A DNA stretch of 64,000 nt from JAPHTQ01 sp050299175 (GCA_050299175.1 JBNKVM010000067.1:77671-141670), one strand, 5' to 3'. Positions 42,023-50,888 are shown, counted from the first letter of the stretch. A program made the numbers and translations. The notes: generated by a model from the sequence alone, not told the origin.

Positions 42023-42859
42023 ATGCGATTACTCATCATCAGTGGCACCTCGGGTGCCGGTAAAAGTGTGGTCCTGCATGCACTGGAGGATGTCGGGGCC
42101 TACTGCATCGACAATCTGCCGATGGGCCTGCTGTCCGCTTTCGCCCAGGAGATGGCAGGGGCCGGCCGCCAGTACGACACTATTGCCGCCGGAGTCGACG
42201 CCCGTAACCTCAACAACGCCTTCACCAGCTTTCCCGATCTGCTCAAGGAGTTGCGCGCCCAGGGCATTGACTACGAAGTGATCTTCGTCGACGCCAACGA
42301 CGACACCCTGATCAAGCGTTTCAGTGAAACCCGGCGCCGCCACCCACTGACCGACAACGAGGTCCCACTGGAAGAGGCGATCATCCAGGAGCGGATGATG
42401 CTCCAACCGGTGATCGCCAACGCCGACATGACCATCGACACCACCCGCACCAATGTCCACCAACTGCGGGACATGGCACAGAAGCGTATCGGTGGCCGCG
42501 GCAAGCCGGAGATGTCGGTGCTGTTCGAATCCTTCGGTTTCAAGCACGGCATACCAGTTGAAGCGGATTTCGTTTTTGATGTACGCTGCCTGCCCAATCC
42601 TCACTGGGAGCCGCAACTCCGCGCCCTCACTGGACGGGACAAGGAGGTGGTCGATTTCCTGGAATGCAACGAAGAAGTGCAGCAGATGTTCGAGGATATC
42701 CGTAATCTGCTGGAAAACTGGCTCCCCCGTTTCGCTGCAGACAACCGCAGCTATATGACGATTGCCATCGGCTGTACCGGCGGGCAACACCGCTCGGTCT
42801 ATTTCGTGGAACGCCTGTCCGCCTGGTTTCGTGACAGGCAACACCGGGTAATGACCTGA
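42023..42859 (+). CDS. rapZ: RNase adapter protein RapZ
   Basis: RapZ is a P-loop protein; in E. coli it targets the GlmZ small RNA to RNase E and senses glucosamine-6-phosphate. The 278-residue product has Walker A GTSGAGKSVVLHALED at the N-terminus, FVDANDDTLIKRFSETRRRH and the C-terminal signature AIGCTGGQHRSVYFVERL. It lies between hprK and the EIIA-like gene in the PTS cluster. Confidence 0.96.
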   Translation: MRLLIISGTSGAGKSVVLHALEDVGAYCIDNLPMGLLSAFAQEMAGAGRQYDTIAAGVDARNLNNAFTSFPDLLKELRAQGIDYEVIFVDANDDTLIKRFSETRRRHPLTDNEVPLEEAIIQERMMLQPVIANADMTIDTTRTNVHQLRDMAQKRIGGRGKPEMSVLFESFGFKHGIPVEADFVFDVRCLPNPHWEPQLRALTGRDKEVVDFLECNEEVQQMFEDIRNLLENWLPRFAADNRSYMTIAIGCTGGQHRSVYFVERLSAWFRDRQHRVMT

Positions 42860-42873
42860 CATCGGGAACTGAC

Positions 42874-43293
42874 ATGAGTGTATCCCTTTTAATCGTCGCC
42901 CATGCGCCATTGGGCGGAGCCATTCTGGAGGTCGTTGTCGGCACCCTGGGCTCCAATCCGATCCGCACCGAAGTGCAGGACATCCTGCGCGACTGCGAAC
43001 CCAACGCGGTACGCAAGGAGACCCGCCGTCTGGTGGAAGAGCTGGATGACGGCAGCGGTGTGCTGGTGCTCACCGACATCTACGGCTCCACCCCAAGCAA
43101 TATCGCCTGCGCCCTGCTGGATCGGGAAAACGTTCGCATCGTCACCGGCCTCAACGTACCGATGCTCATCCGGGTAATGAACTACGCCAGCCTGGATCTC
43201 GATGCCCTAACAGAAAAAGCGGTCAGCGGTGGCCACGACGGTGTGACCCTGCATGACCCGATGAGTACCGGAGAGTTTTGCCAGAATGCCTAG
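42874..43293 (+). CDS. Mannose-type PTS EIIA domain protein
   Basis: A 139-residue EIIA of the mannose (EIIAMan) superfamily. The phosphorylatable histidine is in LLIVAHAPLGGAILEVV (about residue 9), with LTDIYGSTPSNIAC next to the active site. No EIIB or permease subunits (EIIC/EIID) are nearby, so it is probably regulatory, as in other beta- and gammaproteobacterial EIIA-HPr-EI clusters. It overlaps HPr by 8 bp. Confidence 0.92.
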   Translation: MSVSLLIVAHAPLGGAILEVVVGTLGSNPIRTEVQDILRDCEPNAVRKETRRLVEELDDGSGVLVLTDIYGSTPSNIACALLDRENVRIVTGLNVPMLIRVMNYASLDLDALTEKAVSGGHDGVTLHDPMSTGEFCQNA

Positions 43294-43555
43294 CAAAGAA
43301 CTTACCCTGATCAATAAACTTGGTCTGCACGCCCGTGCCGCGGCCAAGTTCGTCAACCTCGCCTCCGGTTTCGAAAGCGATATCACCATCAGCCGCAACG
43401 GCAAGACGGTCAATGGCAAAAGTATTATGGGTGTAATGATGCTGGCGGCCAGTTGCGGGACTACCATTGAAGTGAATGCCGCCGGCAACGACGCCGAGCA
43501 GGCCCTGCAACAGATCGAACAGCTGGTCCAGGATCGATTCGGCGAAGAGGCATAA
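43286..43555 (+). CDS. ptsH: Phosphocarrier protein HPr
   Basis: An 89-residue HPr that relays phosphate from EI to EIIA proteins. His15 is in NKLGLHARAAAKFV, and the HprK target serine (Ser46 region) is in NGKSIMGVMMLAAS, consistent with regulation by the adjacent HprK. It could equally be named ptsO/npr, as it serves a permease-less PTS. Confidence 0.95.
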   Translation: MPSKELTLINKLGLHARAAAKFVNLASGFESDITISRNGKTVNGKSIMGVMMLAASCGTTIEVNAAGNDAEQALQQIEQLVQDRFGEEA

Positions 43556-43572
43556 ACCGGGAGGTGGACAGC

Positions 43573-45303
43573 GTGGCACTGTCGCTTAACGGCACAGCGG
43601 TCTCCCGCGGCATTGCCATCGGCAAGGCCCGCATTCAGCAGCACGGCCAGCTGGATATCGTCGAGTACGTCCTGCCGCAGGCGCACATCAAAGAAGAAAT
43701 TCAGCGTTTCGAACAGGCAGTCGAAACCGCCCGTGCCCAATTGCGCAGTATCCGCGCCCGCATCCCAACGAATACCCCACAGGAGATCAGCGCCTTCATC
43801 GACACCCACCTGTTGATGCTGGACGACGCCACACTCACCGTCTCACCGGTTGAGCTGATTAAACAACATCGCTGCAACGCGGAATGGGCGTTGAAACTGC
43901 AACAGGATAGCTTGGTGCAGGTGTTCGACGCGATGGACGACCCCTACCTGAAAACCCGCCGCGACGATGTGGAACACGTGGTCCGGCGCATTCAGTCGAT
44001 CCTGCTGCACGGCGAACAACACCATGAAGGCGAAACCGAAGAGGGGCGTATCATCATCGCCGCCGATCTTTCGCCGGGCGATCTGGTGTTGCTGCACCAG
44101 CAGAACGTTGCCGCCATCGTCACCGAACGCGGCAGTCAGCTGTCACACACCGCGATCCTCGCCCGTAGCCTCGACATTCCCGCGGTTGTTGGTGTACATC
44201 GCGCCTGGCAGTACATCCGTGACGGTGAACTGGTGGTGGTCGATGCCAACAATGGCGTACTGCTGGCAGGGCTCGACGATGCCGCGATCAAACAGTTAGA
44301 AAAACTGCAACGCCAGGAACTGCGCGCTCGCGCCGGGCTACGCAAGCTCAAGGATCAACCGGCACGCAGTCTGGACGGCATTGATATCACCCTCTACGGC
44401 AATATCGAACTGAGTGAAGATGTCACCGCGCTACGCAAGGTCGGCGCTCAGGGTGTCGGTCTCTATCGTACTGAATTCCTCTACATGAACCGCACCACGC
44501 CACCTGATGAAGAGGAACAGTACCGCGCCTACCGCAACATCATTCGCCGTCTCAGGGGCGCACCGATCACCATTCGCACCCTCGATTTGGGTGCCGACAA
44601 GGAAGCCCCGACCCACCTGGAATGCAGCGCTGCCAACCCGGCCCTCGGCCTGCGTGCGGTACGTCTCTGCCTCAAGGAACCGGAACTGTTCATCCCACAG
44701 ATACGTGCCATCCTGCGCGCCGCTGCCTACGGTCCGGTACGCATGCTGATCCCGATGCTCACCACTCCGGCGGAACTGCGCCAGGTACTGGAACTGATTG
44801 AAAAACAGAAAAAGGCACTGCGAAAAGAGAAAAAGACCTTCGATGCCAAAATTCCGGTCGGCGGCATGATCGAAGTTCCCGCCGCGGCGATTTGTGCCGA
44901 CATCTTTGCCCGAGAACTGGACTTTCTCTCCATCGGCACCAACGACCTGATGCAATACACTCTGGCTACCGACCGCATCGATGAATCGGTCAGCCACCTG
45001 TTCGACCCGCTTAACCCTGGTGTACTACGGCTGATTAACGGCATTATCGGCGCGGGCCGTGAGGCAGGCATCCCCGTCAACATGTGTGGCGAGATGGCGG
45101 GCGACCCAACCCTCACCCGTCTGTTACTGGCAATGGGACTGGGGGAATTCAGTGTACCGCCAACTCGGTTGCCCGAAGTCAAACAGATCATTCGCAACAG
45201 CGATATCAGCAAGCTGCGCAAACAGTTCAAAAAACTTCTTGAAAGTCACAACAGCGATCAGATCGGCGTGAAATTAGCTGAGTTGAACCGCCGCAATAAA
45301 TAA
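43573..45303 (+). CDS. ptsI: PTS phosphoenolpyruvate-protein phosphotransferase (EI)
   Basis: EI takes phosphate from PEP and passes it to HPr. The GTG at 43573, eight bases after GGGAGG, gives 576 residues; a GTG at 43564 overlaps that Shine-Dalgarno. The HPr-interacting domain and the active His (RGSQLSHTAILARSL, about residue 190) are followed by the PEP-binding barrel with GVGLYRTEFLYMNR, FLSIGTNDLMQYTLATDR and the catalytic Cys of VNMCGEMAGDP. No GAF domain is present, so it is EI rather than PtsP. Confidence 0.95.
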   Translation: MALSLNGTAVSRGIAIGKARIQQHGQLDIVEYVLPQAHIKEEIQRFEQAVETARAQLRSIRARIPTNTPQEISAFIDTHLLMLDDATLTVSPVELIKQHRCNAEWALKLQQDSLVQVFDAMDDPYLKTRRDDVEHVVRRIQSILLHGEQHHEGETEEGRIIIAADLSPGDLVLLHQQNVAAIVTERGSQLSHTAILARSLDIPAVVGVHRAWQYIRDGELVVVDANNGVLLAGLDDAAIKQLEKLQRQELRARAGLRKLKDQPARSLDGIDITLYGNIELSEDVTALRKVGAQGVGLYRTEFLYMNRTTPPDEEEQYRAYRNIIRRLRGAPITIRTLDLGADKEAPTHLECSAANPALGLRAVRLCLKEPELFIPQIRAILRAAAYGPVRMLIPMLTTPAELRQVLELIEKQKKALRKEKKTFDAKIPVGGMIEVPAAAICADIFARELDFLSIGTNDLMQYTLATDRIDESVSHLFDPLNPGVLRLINGIIGAGREAGIPVNMCGEMAGDPTLTRLLLAMGLGEFSVPPTRLPEVKQIIRNSDISKLRKQFKKLLESHNSDQIGVKLAELNRRNK

Positions 45304-45322
45304 ATTCCCATCCAGAATTGCC

Positions 45323-45422
45323 TTCGCACCCTGATCCTGTGTTGCAGAACCTGCTACGGTGCTCATTTACTACCTGTAAAATCCGCTCCTCGCAGATTCT
45401 GCGCCGTGCCTCAGGGCGCGAA
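45323..45422. repeat. 100-bp inverted-repeat element in the mgtE leader
   Basis: The ends match as inverted repeats: TTCGCACCCTGAT at the left and, on the other strand, TTCGCGCCCTGAG at the right. A second pair, GCAGAACCTGC and GCAGATTCTGC, lies inside, and a central TTTAC/GTAAA hairpin. Read on the minus strand the centre includes GTAAATGAGCA, also found in the MITE-like repeats. It lies between ptsI and mgtE and is probably a REP/MITE-type hairpin. Confidence 0.65.
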
Positions 45423-45518
45423 TACTAATTCTGGTATTTACCCTGCTGTCATTTTTTGATCACTCCTATCTCCCGTTTCGCCGTGCTAAACTGCCAACCA
45501 CGAAACGGGGGAACGGGC

Positions 45519-46877
45519 ATGGCCGACGTCGCTGAAAAAGATACTGCACACGAGCGCCTCGACAACCTGCAACTCGCCTTGCAGCAGGAGAATATTGCCC
45601 AGGTCCGCCAGGTCCTGCATGAACTGCACCCCGCCGAGATCGCACTACTACTCGAATCGCTGCCGCCAGAGCAGCGCAACGTCGTCTGGGAACAGGTCGA
45701 CCCCAGCTTTGACGGCGACATCCTCCTCTATGTAAACGACAATCTGCGCGCCAGCCTGATCCGCGACATGGAGTCGCACGAGCTGGTCGCTGCCGCCGAG
45801 AGCCTCGCGCCTGACGACCTCGCTGACCTGCTGCCGGAGATGCCGGAAGAGGTCATCCAGCAGATTCTGCACAACCTCGACGACCAGCATCGTGAACGCC
45901 TCGAAGCGGTACTTCCCTACCCGGAGGACACCGCTGGCGGTCTGATGAACGTCGATACCATCACCATCCGTGCTGACATCAGCCTGGAAGTGGTGATGCG
46001 TTACCTGCGCCTCATTGGCGATCTGCCGGAGACCACCGATAGCCTGATGGTGGTCGATCGGGAAGGCAAATTTCTCGGCCTACTGCCACTAACCACCCTG
46101 CTCACTGCCAATCCCGCTTTTAGCGTCGGCAAGGTGATGCACCGTGACATCGACGGCATCAGTGCCGACACCAAGGCCTCCGACGTTGCCACCCTGTTCG
46201 AACACCGCGACCTGGTTACCGCGCCCGTGGTCGACGCCAACGGCAAACTGCTCGGCCGTATCACCATCGATGACGTGGTCGACGTTATCCGCGACCGCGC
46301 CGATCACGACCTGATGGTTATGGCTGGTTTGAGCGAAGAAGAAGACATCTTCGCACCCGTGGTCGCCAGCAGTCGTCGTCGCGCCATCTGGCTGGGGATC
46401 AATCTGGTCACCGCCCTGCTCGCCTCCTTCGTCATCGGCCTGTTCGACGCCACCATCGAAAAGCTGGTGGCGCTGGCTGTGCTTATGCCCATCGTCGCCA
46501 GCATGGGCGGCATTGCAGGCAGTCAGACCCTCACCCTGGTGATCCGCGCCATGGCCCTTGGCCAGGTCAGTAGCAGCAACGCTAAACGCCTGCTCAACAA
46601 GGAACTGGTTGTTGGCCTGATCAACGGCCTCACCTGGGCGGTGGTACTCGCGGTAATTGCTGGTTTCTGGTTCGACAGTCCTGCCCTGGCACTGGTGCTT
46701 GGCGCCGCGATCATCGTTAACCTGTTCGTCGCGGCTTTGAGCGGCGCCATCATCCCGCTGATGCTGCGTAAACTGGGTGCCGATCCGGCGCTCGCGGGCA
46801 GCGTCCTACTGACCACTGCCACCGACGTCATCGGCTTCTTCGCCTTTCTCGGCCTCGCTGCGATTTTCCTGGTGTAG
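45519..46877 (+). CDS. mgtE: Magnesium transporter MgtE
   Basis: MgtE is a Mg2+-gated channel. From the ATG at 45519 (GGGGGAACGGG upstream) it has 452 residues: the N domain (LHPAEIALLLESLPPEQRNV), the CBS pair (about 130-260; TAGGLMNVDTITI, VGKVMHRDIDGISADTK), and five C-terminal helices with the pore-lining AVLMPIVASMGGIAGSQTLT. An in-frame start at 45456 would add 21 residues not typical of the family. It is followed by darP after 2 bp. Confidence 0.94.
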   Translation: MADVAEKDTAHERLDNLQLALQQENIAQVRQVLHELHPAEIALLLESLPPEQRNVVWEQVDPSFDGDILLYVNDNLRASLIRDMESHELVAAAESLAPDDLADLLPEMPEEVIQQILHNLDDQHRERLEAVLPYPEDTAGGLMNVDTITIRADISLEVVMRYLRLIGDLPETTDSLMVVDREGKFLGLLPLTTLLTANPAFSVGKVMHRDIDGISADTKASDVATLFEHRDLVTAPVVDANGKLLGRITIDDVVDVIRDRADHDLMVMAGLSEEEDIFAPVVASSRRRAIWLGINLVTALLASFVIGLFDATIEKLVALAVLMPIVASMGGIAGSQTLTLVIRAMALGQVSSSNAKRLLNKELVVGLINGLTWAVVLAVIAGFWFDSPALALVLGAAIIVNLFVAALSGAIIPLMLRKLGADPALAGSVLLTTATDVIGFFAFLGLAAIFLV

Positions 46878-46879
46878 CC

Positions 46880-47389
46880 ATGGACAAAAACGAACTGCCT
46901 GAAGACGAGGAGATCATCCTCATCAGCAAAAGTCAGCTGAAGCGCGAAAGTGAAGCGCTTCAGGCACTAGGCGAAGAACTGGTAAACCTCCCGGCGAACA
47001 AACTGGCCAAATTTCCGCTACCGGAAAAACTCGAAGCGGCGATCAAGGAAGCGCAACGCATCACTGCCCGAGGCGGCCATAAACGCCAGCTGCAATACAT
47101 CGGTAAAATCATGCGCCAGATCGATACCCAACCGATCCAGCAGGCAATGGATGAACTGAAAAAAGAACACCTGCATGAAAATGTCCGCCTGCATCAACTG
47201 GAACAGTGGCGAGATAGATTAATTGCAGAGGGCGATAAGGCCCTTGCCGATCTGCTGGATAAGCAACCCAACCTGGATCGACAACACCTTAGACAACTGA
47301 TGCGCAATGCACAGCAGGAAGCGAAGAAAAACAAACCGCCCAAATCAGCGCGGGAGTTGTTTCGTTATTTAAGGGATGTAATGGAATAA
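46880..47389 (+). CDS. darP: Ribosome biogenesis factor DarP (YjgA)
   Basis: DarP (UPF0307) is a helical protein that binds the large ribosomal subunit during assembly. The 169-residue product has the family features ISKSQLKRESEALQALGEEL, ALGEELVNLPANKLAKFPLP, RGGHKRQLQYIGKIMRQID and the C-terminal RQLMRNAQQEAKKNKPPKSA. Its last 200 or so bases occur again at 48091-48297, downstream of a SET-domain gene; see that entry. Confidence 0.95.
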   Translation: MDKNELPEDEEIILISKSQLKRESEALQALGEELVNLPANKLAKFPLPEKLEAAIKEAQRITARGGHKRQLQYIGKIMRQIDTQPIQQAMDELKKEHLHENVRLHQLEQWRDRLIAEGDKALADLLDKQPNLDRQHLRQLMRNAQQEAKKNKPPKSARELFRYLRDVME

Positions 47390-47422
47390 CCGGTTAAAAT
47401 AAGATGAATATTTTATCGGTTA
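47387..47422. terminator. Bidirectional stem-loop between darP and the SET gene
   Basis: TAACCGGTTAAAATA pairs with TATTTTATCGGTTA, with a 7-base loop. It sits between the convergent stops of darP and the SET-domain gene and could terminate both. It is AT-rich and only moderately strong. Confidence 0.5.
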
Positions 47423-47920
47423 ACTATTGGCTGCCGCCGCCCTGCTCTTTTTGCGGATCGCGTCGCTATCCATTTGAATGAGGTAAGGTGCTACATAGCC
47501 TCTATATTTTAACTTAAAGCTATATGGAAGGTCTTTCCAGCCGGTAATGCTTCCACGGCAATTACTTTCGCCACAACAACATTCACCTGGAAAGTGCTCA
47601 ATACTGTAATTCCTCATTGCATAATCAAACGTCACCTCTTCTCCAGCCTCGATAGTTCTCATTGCAACAAAATCATGAGCACCGACTAAATTGAGCTTTA
47701 TTCCACAATTTGGGCGGCAGGAATGATTAACTTTAGTGATTAGTCCACCGTGCAGAGCATAGCGAAATTCACCCATTTGTGAGGCATGTGAGTGATTTCC
47801 CTCAATATTATCTTCCTGAATAGTTCCGCTCATAACGACTTCACCGGCATAAAATTTTCTGGTGGCGTATATGCCCTGGCCCTTTTCGGATGAATCTGAT
47901 AGCTCATATCCTTTATTCAT
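47420..47920 (-). CDS. SET-domain protein (putative lysine methyltransferase)
   Basis: A 166-residue SET domain, a fold that transfers methyl groups to protein lysines. Features: GQGIYATRKFYAGEVVMSG at the N-terminus, the SAM-binding/knot motif VNHSCRPNCGIKL, the catalytic-Tyr region GEEVTFDYAMRNY, and a post-SET-like zinc cluster CCCGESNC. The substrate is unknown. It is on the strand opposite to darP, in AT-rich DNA bounded by darP and a second darP 3' end, which suggests arrival by transfer. Confidence 0.88.
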   Translation of the reverse strand: MNKGYELSDSSEKGQGIYATRKFYAGEVVMSGTIQEDNIEGNHSHASQMGEFRYALHGGLITKVNHSCRPNCGIKLNLVGAHDFVAMRTIEAGEEVTFDYAMRNYSIEHFPGECCCGESNCRGSITGWKDLPYSFKLKYRGYVAPYLIQMDSDAIRKKSRAAAANS

Positions 47921-48090
47921 TGCGTTTCCCTAGATTAATGGGCATATGCCCATGGGATACCACAGTAACACAATACGTTGGTGGATATGGTTTATTCTGA
48001 AGTATGCTTAAATCAGGAGATAATCGGCACCAGAGAGCAATTTTTTCTAAATTTAGGGAATGTTGCTCTCTAACCCGATTATTTGAAAAT

Positions 48091-48297
48091 ACCCGCCTGC
48101 ACCAACTGCTGCAGTGGCAAGACAGATTGATCGCAGAAGGCGACAAAGCCCTGGCCGATCTACTGGATCAGCAACCCAACCTGGATCGACAACACCTTAG
48201 ACAACTGATGCGCAATGCACAGCAGGAAGCGAAGAAAAACAAACCGCCAAAATCGGCGCGGGAGTTGTTTCGTTATTTAAGGGAAGCGATGGAATAA
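48091..48297 (+). pseudogene. Duplicated 3' end of darP
   Basis: This stretch encodes RLHQLLQWQDRLIAEGDKAL onward to the end RELFRYLREAME, matching the last 68 or so residues of DarP. The final 120 bases differ from darP at only a few positions, while the first 80 differ at roughly one in five, so divergence is graded. The frame is open back to 48004 but the extra residues are unrelated. It is in the same orientation as darP. An expressed small protein is possible but unlikely. Confidence 0.85.
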
Positions 48298-48369
48298 AAC
48301 AGTCCCGTCTTGAGAAACTGCGAGACAAAACTGTATTCGCTCATCAAGAAGAGAGCTAAACTTAGATTA

Positions 48370-48612
48370 CTACTTTTTGTCTCTGTCCCAATACACGTAC
48401 AAATCGAATCCCGCAGCAAGACCGACAGCAAACGATACGCCTGTTGCAATTAACCACGGTGATACTTCGTTTTTCGAACCTGGAACACCATCAATCGTTA
48501 ATAGTGGCATACCGCGAGAAACCCACTGATAGGCAAAACAGATCGCCGCAACAAAACATGCGGCGGCTAGAATCAGATCAAAGATGACTCGTGGGTTTCG
48601 CTGTAAAATCAT
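48370..48612 (-). CDS. Small two-helix membrane protein, hypothetical
   Basis: This 80-residue protein is not recognised. It has two hydrophobic helices (FDLILAAACFVAAICFAYQW and LIATGVSFAVGLAAGFDLYV) joined by a polar loop, and a basic C-terminal tail (WDRDKK). It is an accessory-region gene just downstream of the PhzF-like gene on the same strand. Confidence 0.65.
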   Translation of the reverse strand: MILQRNPRVIFDLILAAACFVAAICFAYQWVSRGMPLLTIDGVPGSKNEVSPWLIATGVSFAVGLAAGFDLYVYWDRDKK

Positions 48613-48648
48613 GATGTCTACAGACCAAGAAAGTTGGCAATACGTTAT

Positions 48649-49560
48649 CTATAACATCTTATTCAAAATGTAGTGCCCATCGATTTTGAGAACCGCACCG
48701 CCACCAAACCACACCTGGGTACTACCCTCATCTGTTTGCTTAGTGAAAAGTTGCACGAAATTCGGCTTATCACGAAGACCATTCTGTTCAAGTCTAATGC
48801 TCTGCCCACCCCACATCTCATGCTGCAGAAGATAATAACCTAGCGCTGAATTTCCAGAACCTGTTGCCGGATCTTCCAGATACCCAAAAGTTGTGGCAAA
48901 GACCCGTGTTCGATAGCAGGCTCCCGGGGTTGAGGTTTCATCCGTGTACAGAATGGCAATGTCGGTACCTATATGAATACAGAATGCCTTAAGCGTCTCA
49001 AGATCGGGAGTAATAGAAAGAATTGCCTCAAGATTCGCCATGGGAACAATCAACGTATCCAATCCGGCATTGACGATTTGTGCTGGCCGCGACGTATGAA
49101 GCAGTTCTTCCCTGCACCCGAGCGCCCTGGCGATATCAGTCTTATCGACGACCGCGGTAGAAAACTTGGGTAGAGGCGCAGAAATATAAACGCATTTATC
49201 CTTCACATAATGATTCTCAACAATCAATGCATCATTCTGAGTGGCAATGGATAAAATCGGCCTTGCCTGTAATGATTTGTCGTTGGCGATAAGATCGTTC
49301 AGAATCGCTATAGTCGCATGCCCACAGAAGGCAACCTCACGCTCGGACGAAAAATAGCGCAAGCGGTAATCAGCGTCCGTGGCTGGACTGACATAACCCA
49401 CTTCACTAACAAATCCCTGCATCTCTTTTGCAATCTGCAGCATTTCAGCATCGGAGAGGTCCTCAAGCGAGTCCAGATAGATCACAGCGGCAGGATTCCC
49501 TGAGGAGTTCCCGGAAGCAAAAGCATCTATTTTCTTGAATCGTAATGTTCGTGCTGACAT
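48649..49560 (-). CDS. PhzF-family isomerase/epimerase-like protein
   Basis: A 303-residue protein of the PhzF/YddE family, which has a diaminopimelate-epimerase fold; only PhzF itself has a proven role, in phenazine synthesis. Motifs: KIDAFASGNSSGNPAAVIYL at the start, the SEVGYV region with the conserved Glu, EVAFCGHATIAI and DPATGSGNSALGYYL. No other phenazine genes are nearby, so the substrate is unknown. Confidence 0.88.
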   Translation of the reverse strand: MSARTLRFKKIDAFASGNSSGNPAAVIYLDSLEDLSDAEMLQIAKEMQGFVSEVGYVSPATDADYRLRYFSSEREVAFCGHATIAILNDLIANDKSLQARPILSIATQNDALIVENHYVKDKCVYISAPLPKFSTAVVDKTDIARALGCREELLHTSRPAQIVNAGLDTLIVPMANLEAILSITPDLETLKAFCIHIGTDIAILYTDETSTPGACYRTRVFATTFGYLEDPATGSGNSALGYYLLQHEMWGGQSIRLEQNGLRDKPNFVQLFTKQTDEGSTQVWFGGGAVLKIDGHYILNKML

Positions 49561-49584
49561 GTTCTTGAGTCTAAGTCCTTTCTC

Positions 49585-50304
49585 TCAATATATCCCGGGG
49601 ATCAACCGATAGCGCACGCGTTGTGCATAGTCCGGATAACCCGGCAACTCTTCCTGTAACGTCTGGTCTTCAAGTGCGGTTCTAATCACCGCAATGATTA
49701 ATGCCACCGCCGTAGGAATCAGGGTCCATACTGAGTTCAGGGCAAGAACAATACCGAACAGTGCAAGAATATTTCCGGCATAACCCGGATGCCGTACAAA
49801 CCGATACGGACCACTGTCACACACCACATGCCCTCGTTCCGTCTGAATGCGCACCACGCTGGAGAAAAAACGGTTCTCTGCCACTGCCCATGCAGCGAAA
49901 GCGTATCCGAGCGAGATAAAAATGAAGCCCATCACGATGAGCCATAGTGGGAATCCGGGGGACCAGTTATAACGGTGGTCCAGTCCGGCTACGGCAACCA
50001 TAGGATACCCGATACTCACCGCCATTAGTGGTGCAAGTACTTTGTCCCAGGCTTTGGCATTTTGGATAGTTTCAATATTTTGTCTTTCGGCTGTTAATCC
50101 GGGATGTCGTTGTTCCGCCCACATGCGTCCACCAATACCAGCAGCCAGGATCAGTAGGGAATAGAGCCACGCCTGCCACCAACCGAGGTCCCCAGCGCAT
50201 ACAAATAAAATCAGCGGGATTAGGAGATACACCACAACCAGTCTGAACCATTGGCGAGGGGATACTGTTTGAGCTGTCTCTTCATTAACCGTCCTGGCTG
50301 ACAT
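49585..50304 (-). CDS. Isoprenylcysteine carboxyl methyltransferase-family membrane protein
   Basis: A membrane protein of 239 residues from the ATG at 50304 (GGAG just upstream); a frame start at 50346 is less likely. About five helices are seen. The ICMT/phosphatidylethanolamine-methyltransferase-like C-terminus is clear: DSGPYRFVRHPGYAGNIL, then EDQTLQEELPGYPDYAQRVR, which forms the SAM site. Bacterial members modify unknown small molecules. Confidence 0.85.
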   Translation of the reverse strand: MSARTVNEETAQTVSPRQWFRLVVVYLLIPLILFVCAGDLGWWQAWLYSLLILAAGIGGRMWAEQRHPGLTAERQNIETIQNAKAWDKVLAPLMAVSIGYPMVAVAGLDHRYNWSPGFPLWLIVMGFIFISLGYAFAAWAVAENRFFSSVVRIQTERGHVVCDSGPYRFVRHPGYAGNILALFGIVLALNSVWTLIPTAVALIIAVIRTALEDQTLQEELPGYPDYAQRVRYRLIPGIY

Positions 50305-50417
50305 GTCATTCTCCAAAACAAAATTGGCTTGAGTATAGTCTAGCAACCAAATTGGGCGACACAGACAGAGCGCAGCGTAGTTTGTATCGACTATACATCT
50401 TCCCTCTGGGTATTAGC

Positions 50418-50888
50418 TCATCTGCTTTCCTGTTCGCTATAGTACACACGATATGTACCGAGCAGTGGCACAATAAACAGAGCGCCAAATACTGTGTTCA
50501 ATATGGCATTCGGCCAAAATCCGGACCAGAGCGAAAACAGTGTATCGGTAACAAACCAGACGGACATAGACACGGCAATAATAAACCAGGCCCCCGGCAC
50601 ACCTCGCGCAAACATACCGCGTACAAAAATCAACAACATCACACCCCACCCTGACATAACTGCCCCCAGTACGGCGTGTGTGAGATGAATGTACTCGACT
50701 GCTTCCTTGCCAAAGCCCTCAATGTACGCGGGCTGAGCATACAGGAGTAGAGAAAAACCTTGCACAGCCAGTGTCGGTACGAGCATAAGCATCAATCCGA
50801 AAATGATGACGCCCATACTTGCGACAGATAACCAGGTAACCCAAAATGTCCCGACCGTACGCATTCTGTTCGTCATGACCTGATCCAT
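50418..50888 (-). CDS. Four-helix membrane protein, hypothetical
   Basis: This 156-residue protein is not assigned. Four hydrophobic stretches are visible: around 14-36, 65-88, 95-118 and 125-145 (for example GVIIFGLMLMLVPTLA and HAVLGAVMSGWGVMLLIFV). It follows the broken MarR gene on the same strand. Its role is unknown. Confidence 0.7.
   Translation of the reverse strand: MDQVMTNRMRTVGTFWVTWLSVASMGVIIFGLMLMLVPTLAVQGFSLLLYAQPAYIEGFGKEAVEYIHLTHAVLGAVMSGWGVMLLIFVRGMFARGVPGAWFIIAVSMSVWFVTDTLFSLWSGFWPNAILNTVFGALFIVPLLGTYRVYYSEQESR

Noticed and set aside
42029..42910. 293-residue minus-strand open frame over rapZ
   Set aside because: It is the mirror of a GC-rich conserved gene; RapZ motifs are all on the plus strand.
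45304..45518. Possible Mg2+ riboswitch upstream of mgtE
   Set aside because: The leader is explained by an inverted-repeat element with matched ends, and I could not find the conserved loops of the ykoK (M-box) family.
48004..48090. 5' extension of the darP duplicate as a complete 97-residue gene
   Set aside because: The first 29 residues show no similarity to DarP or anything known; the supported part is a 3' fragment.
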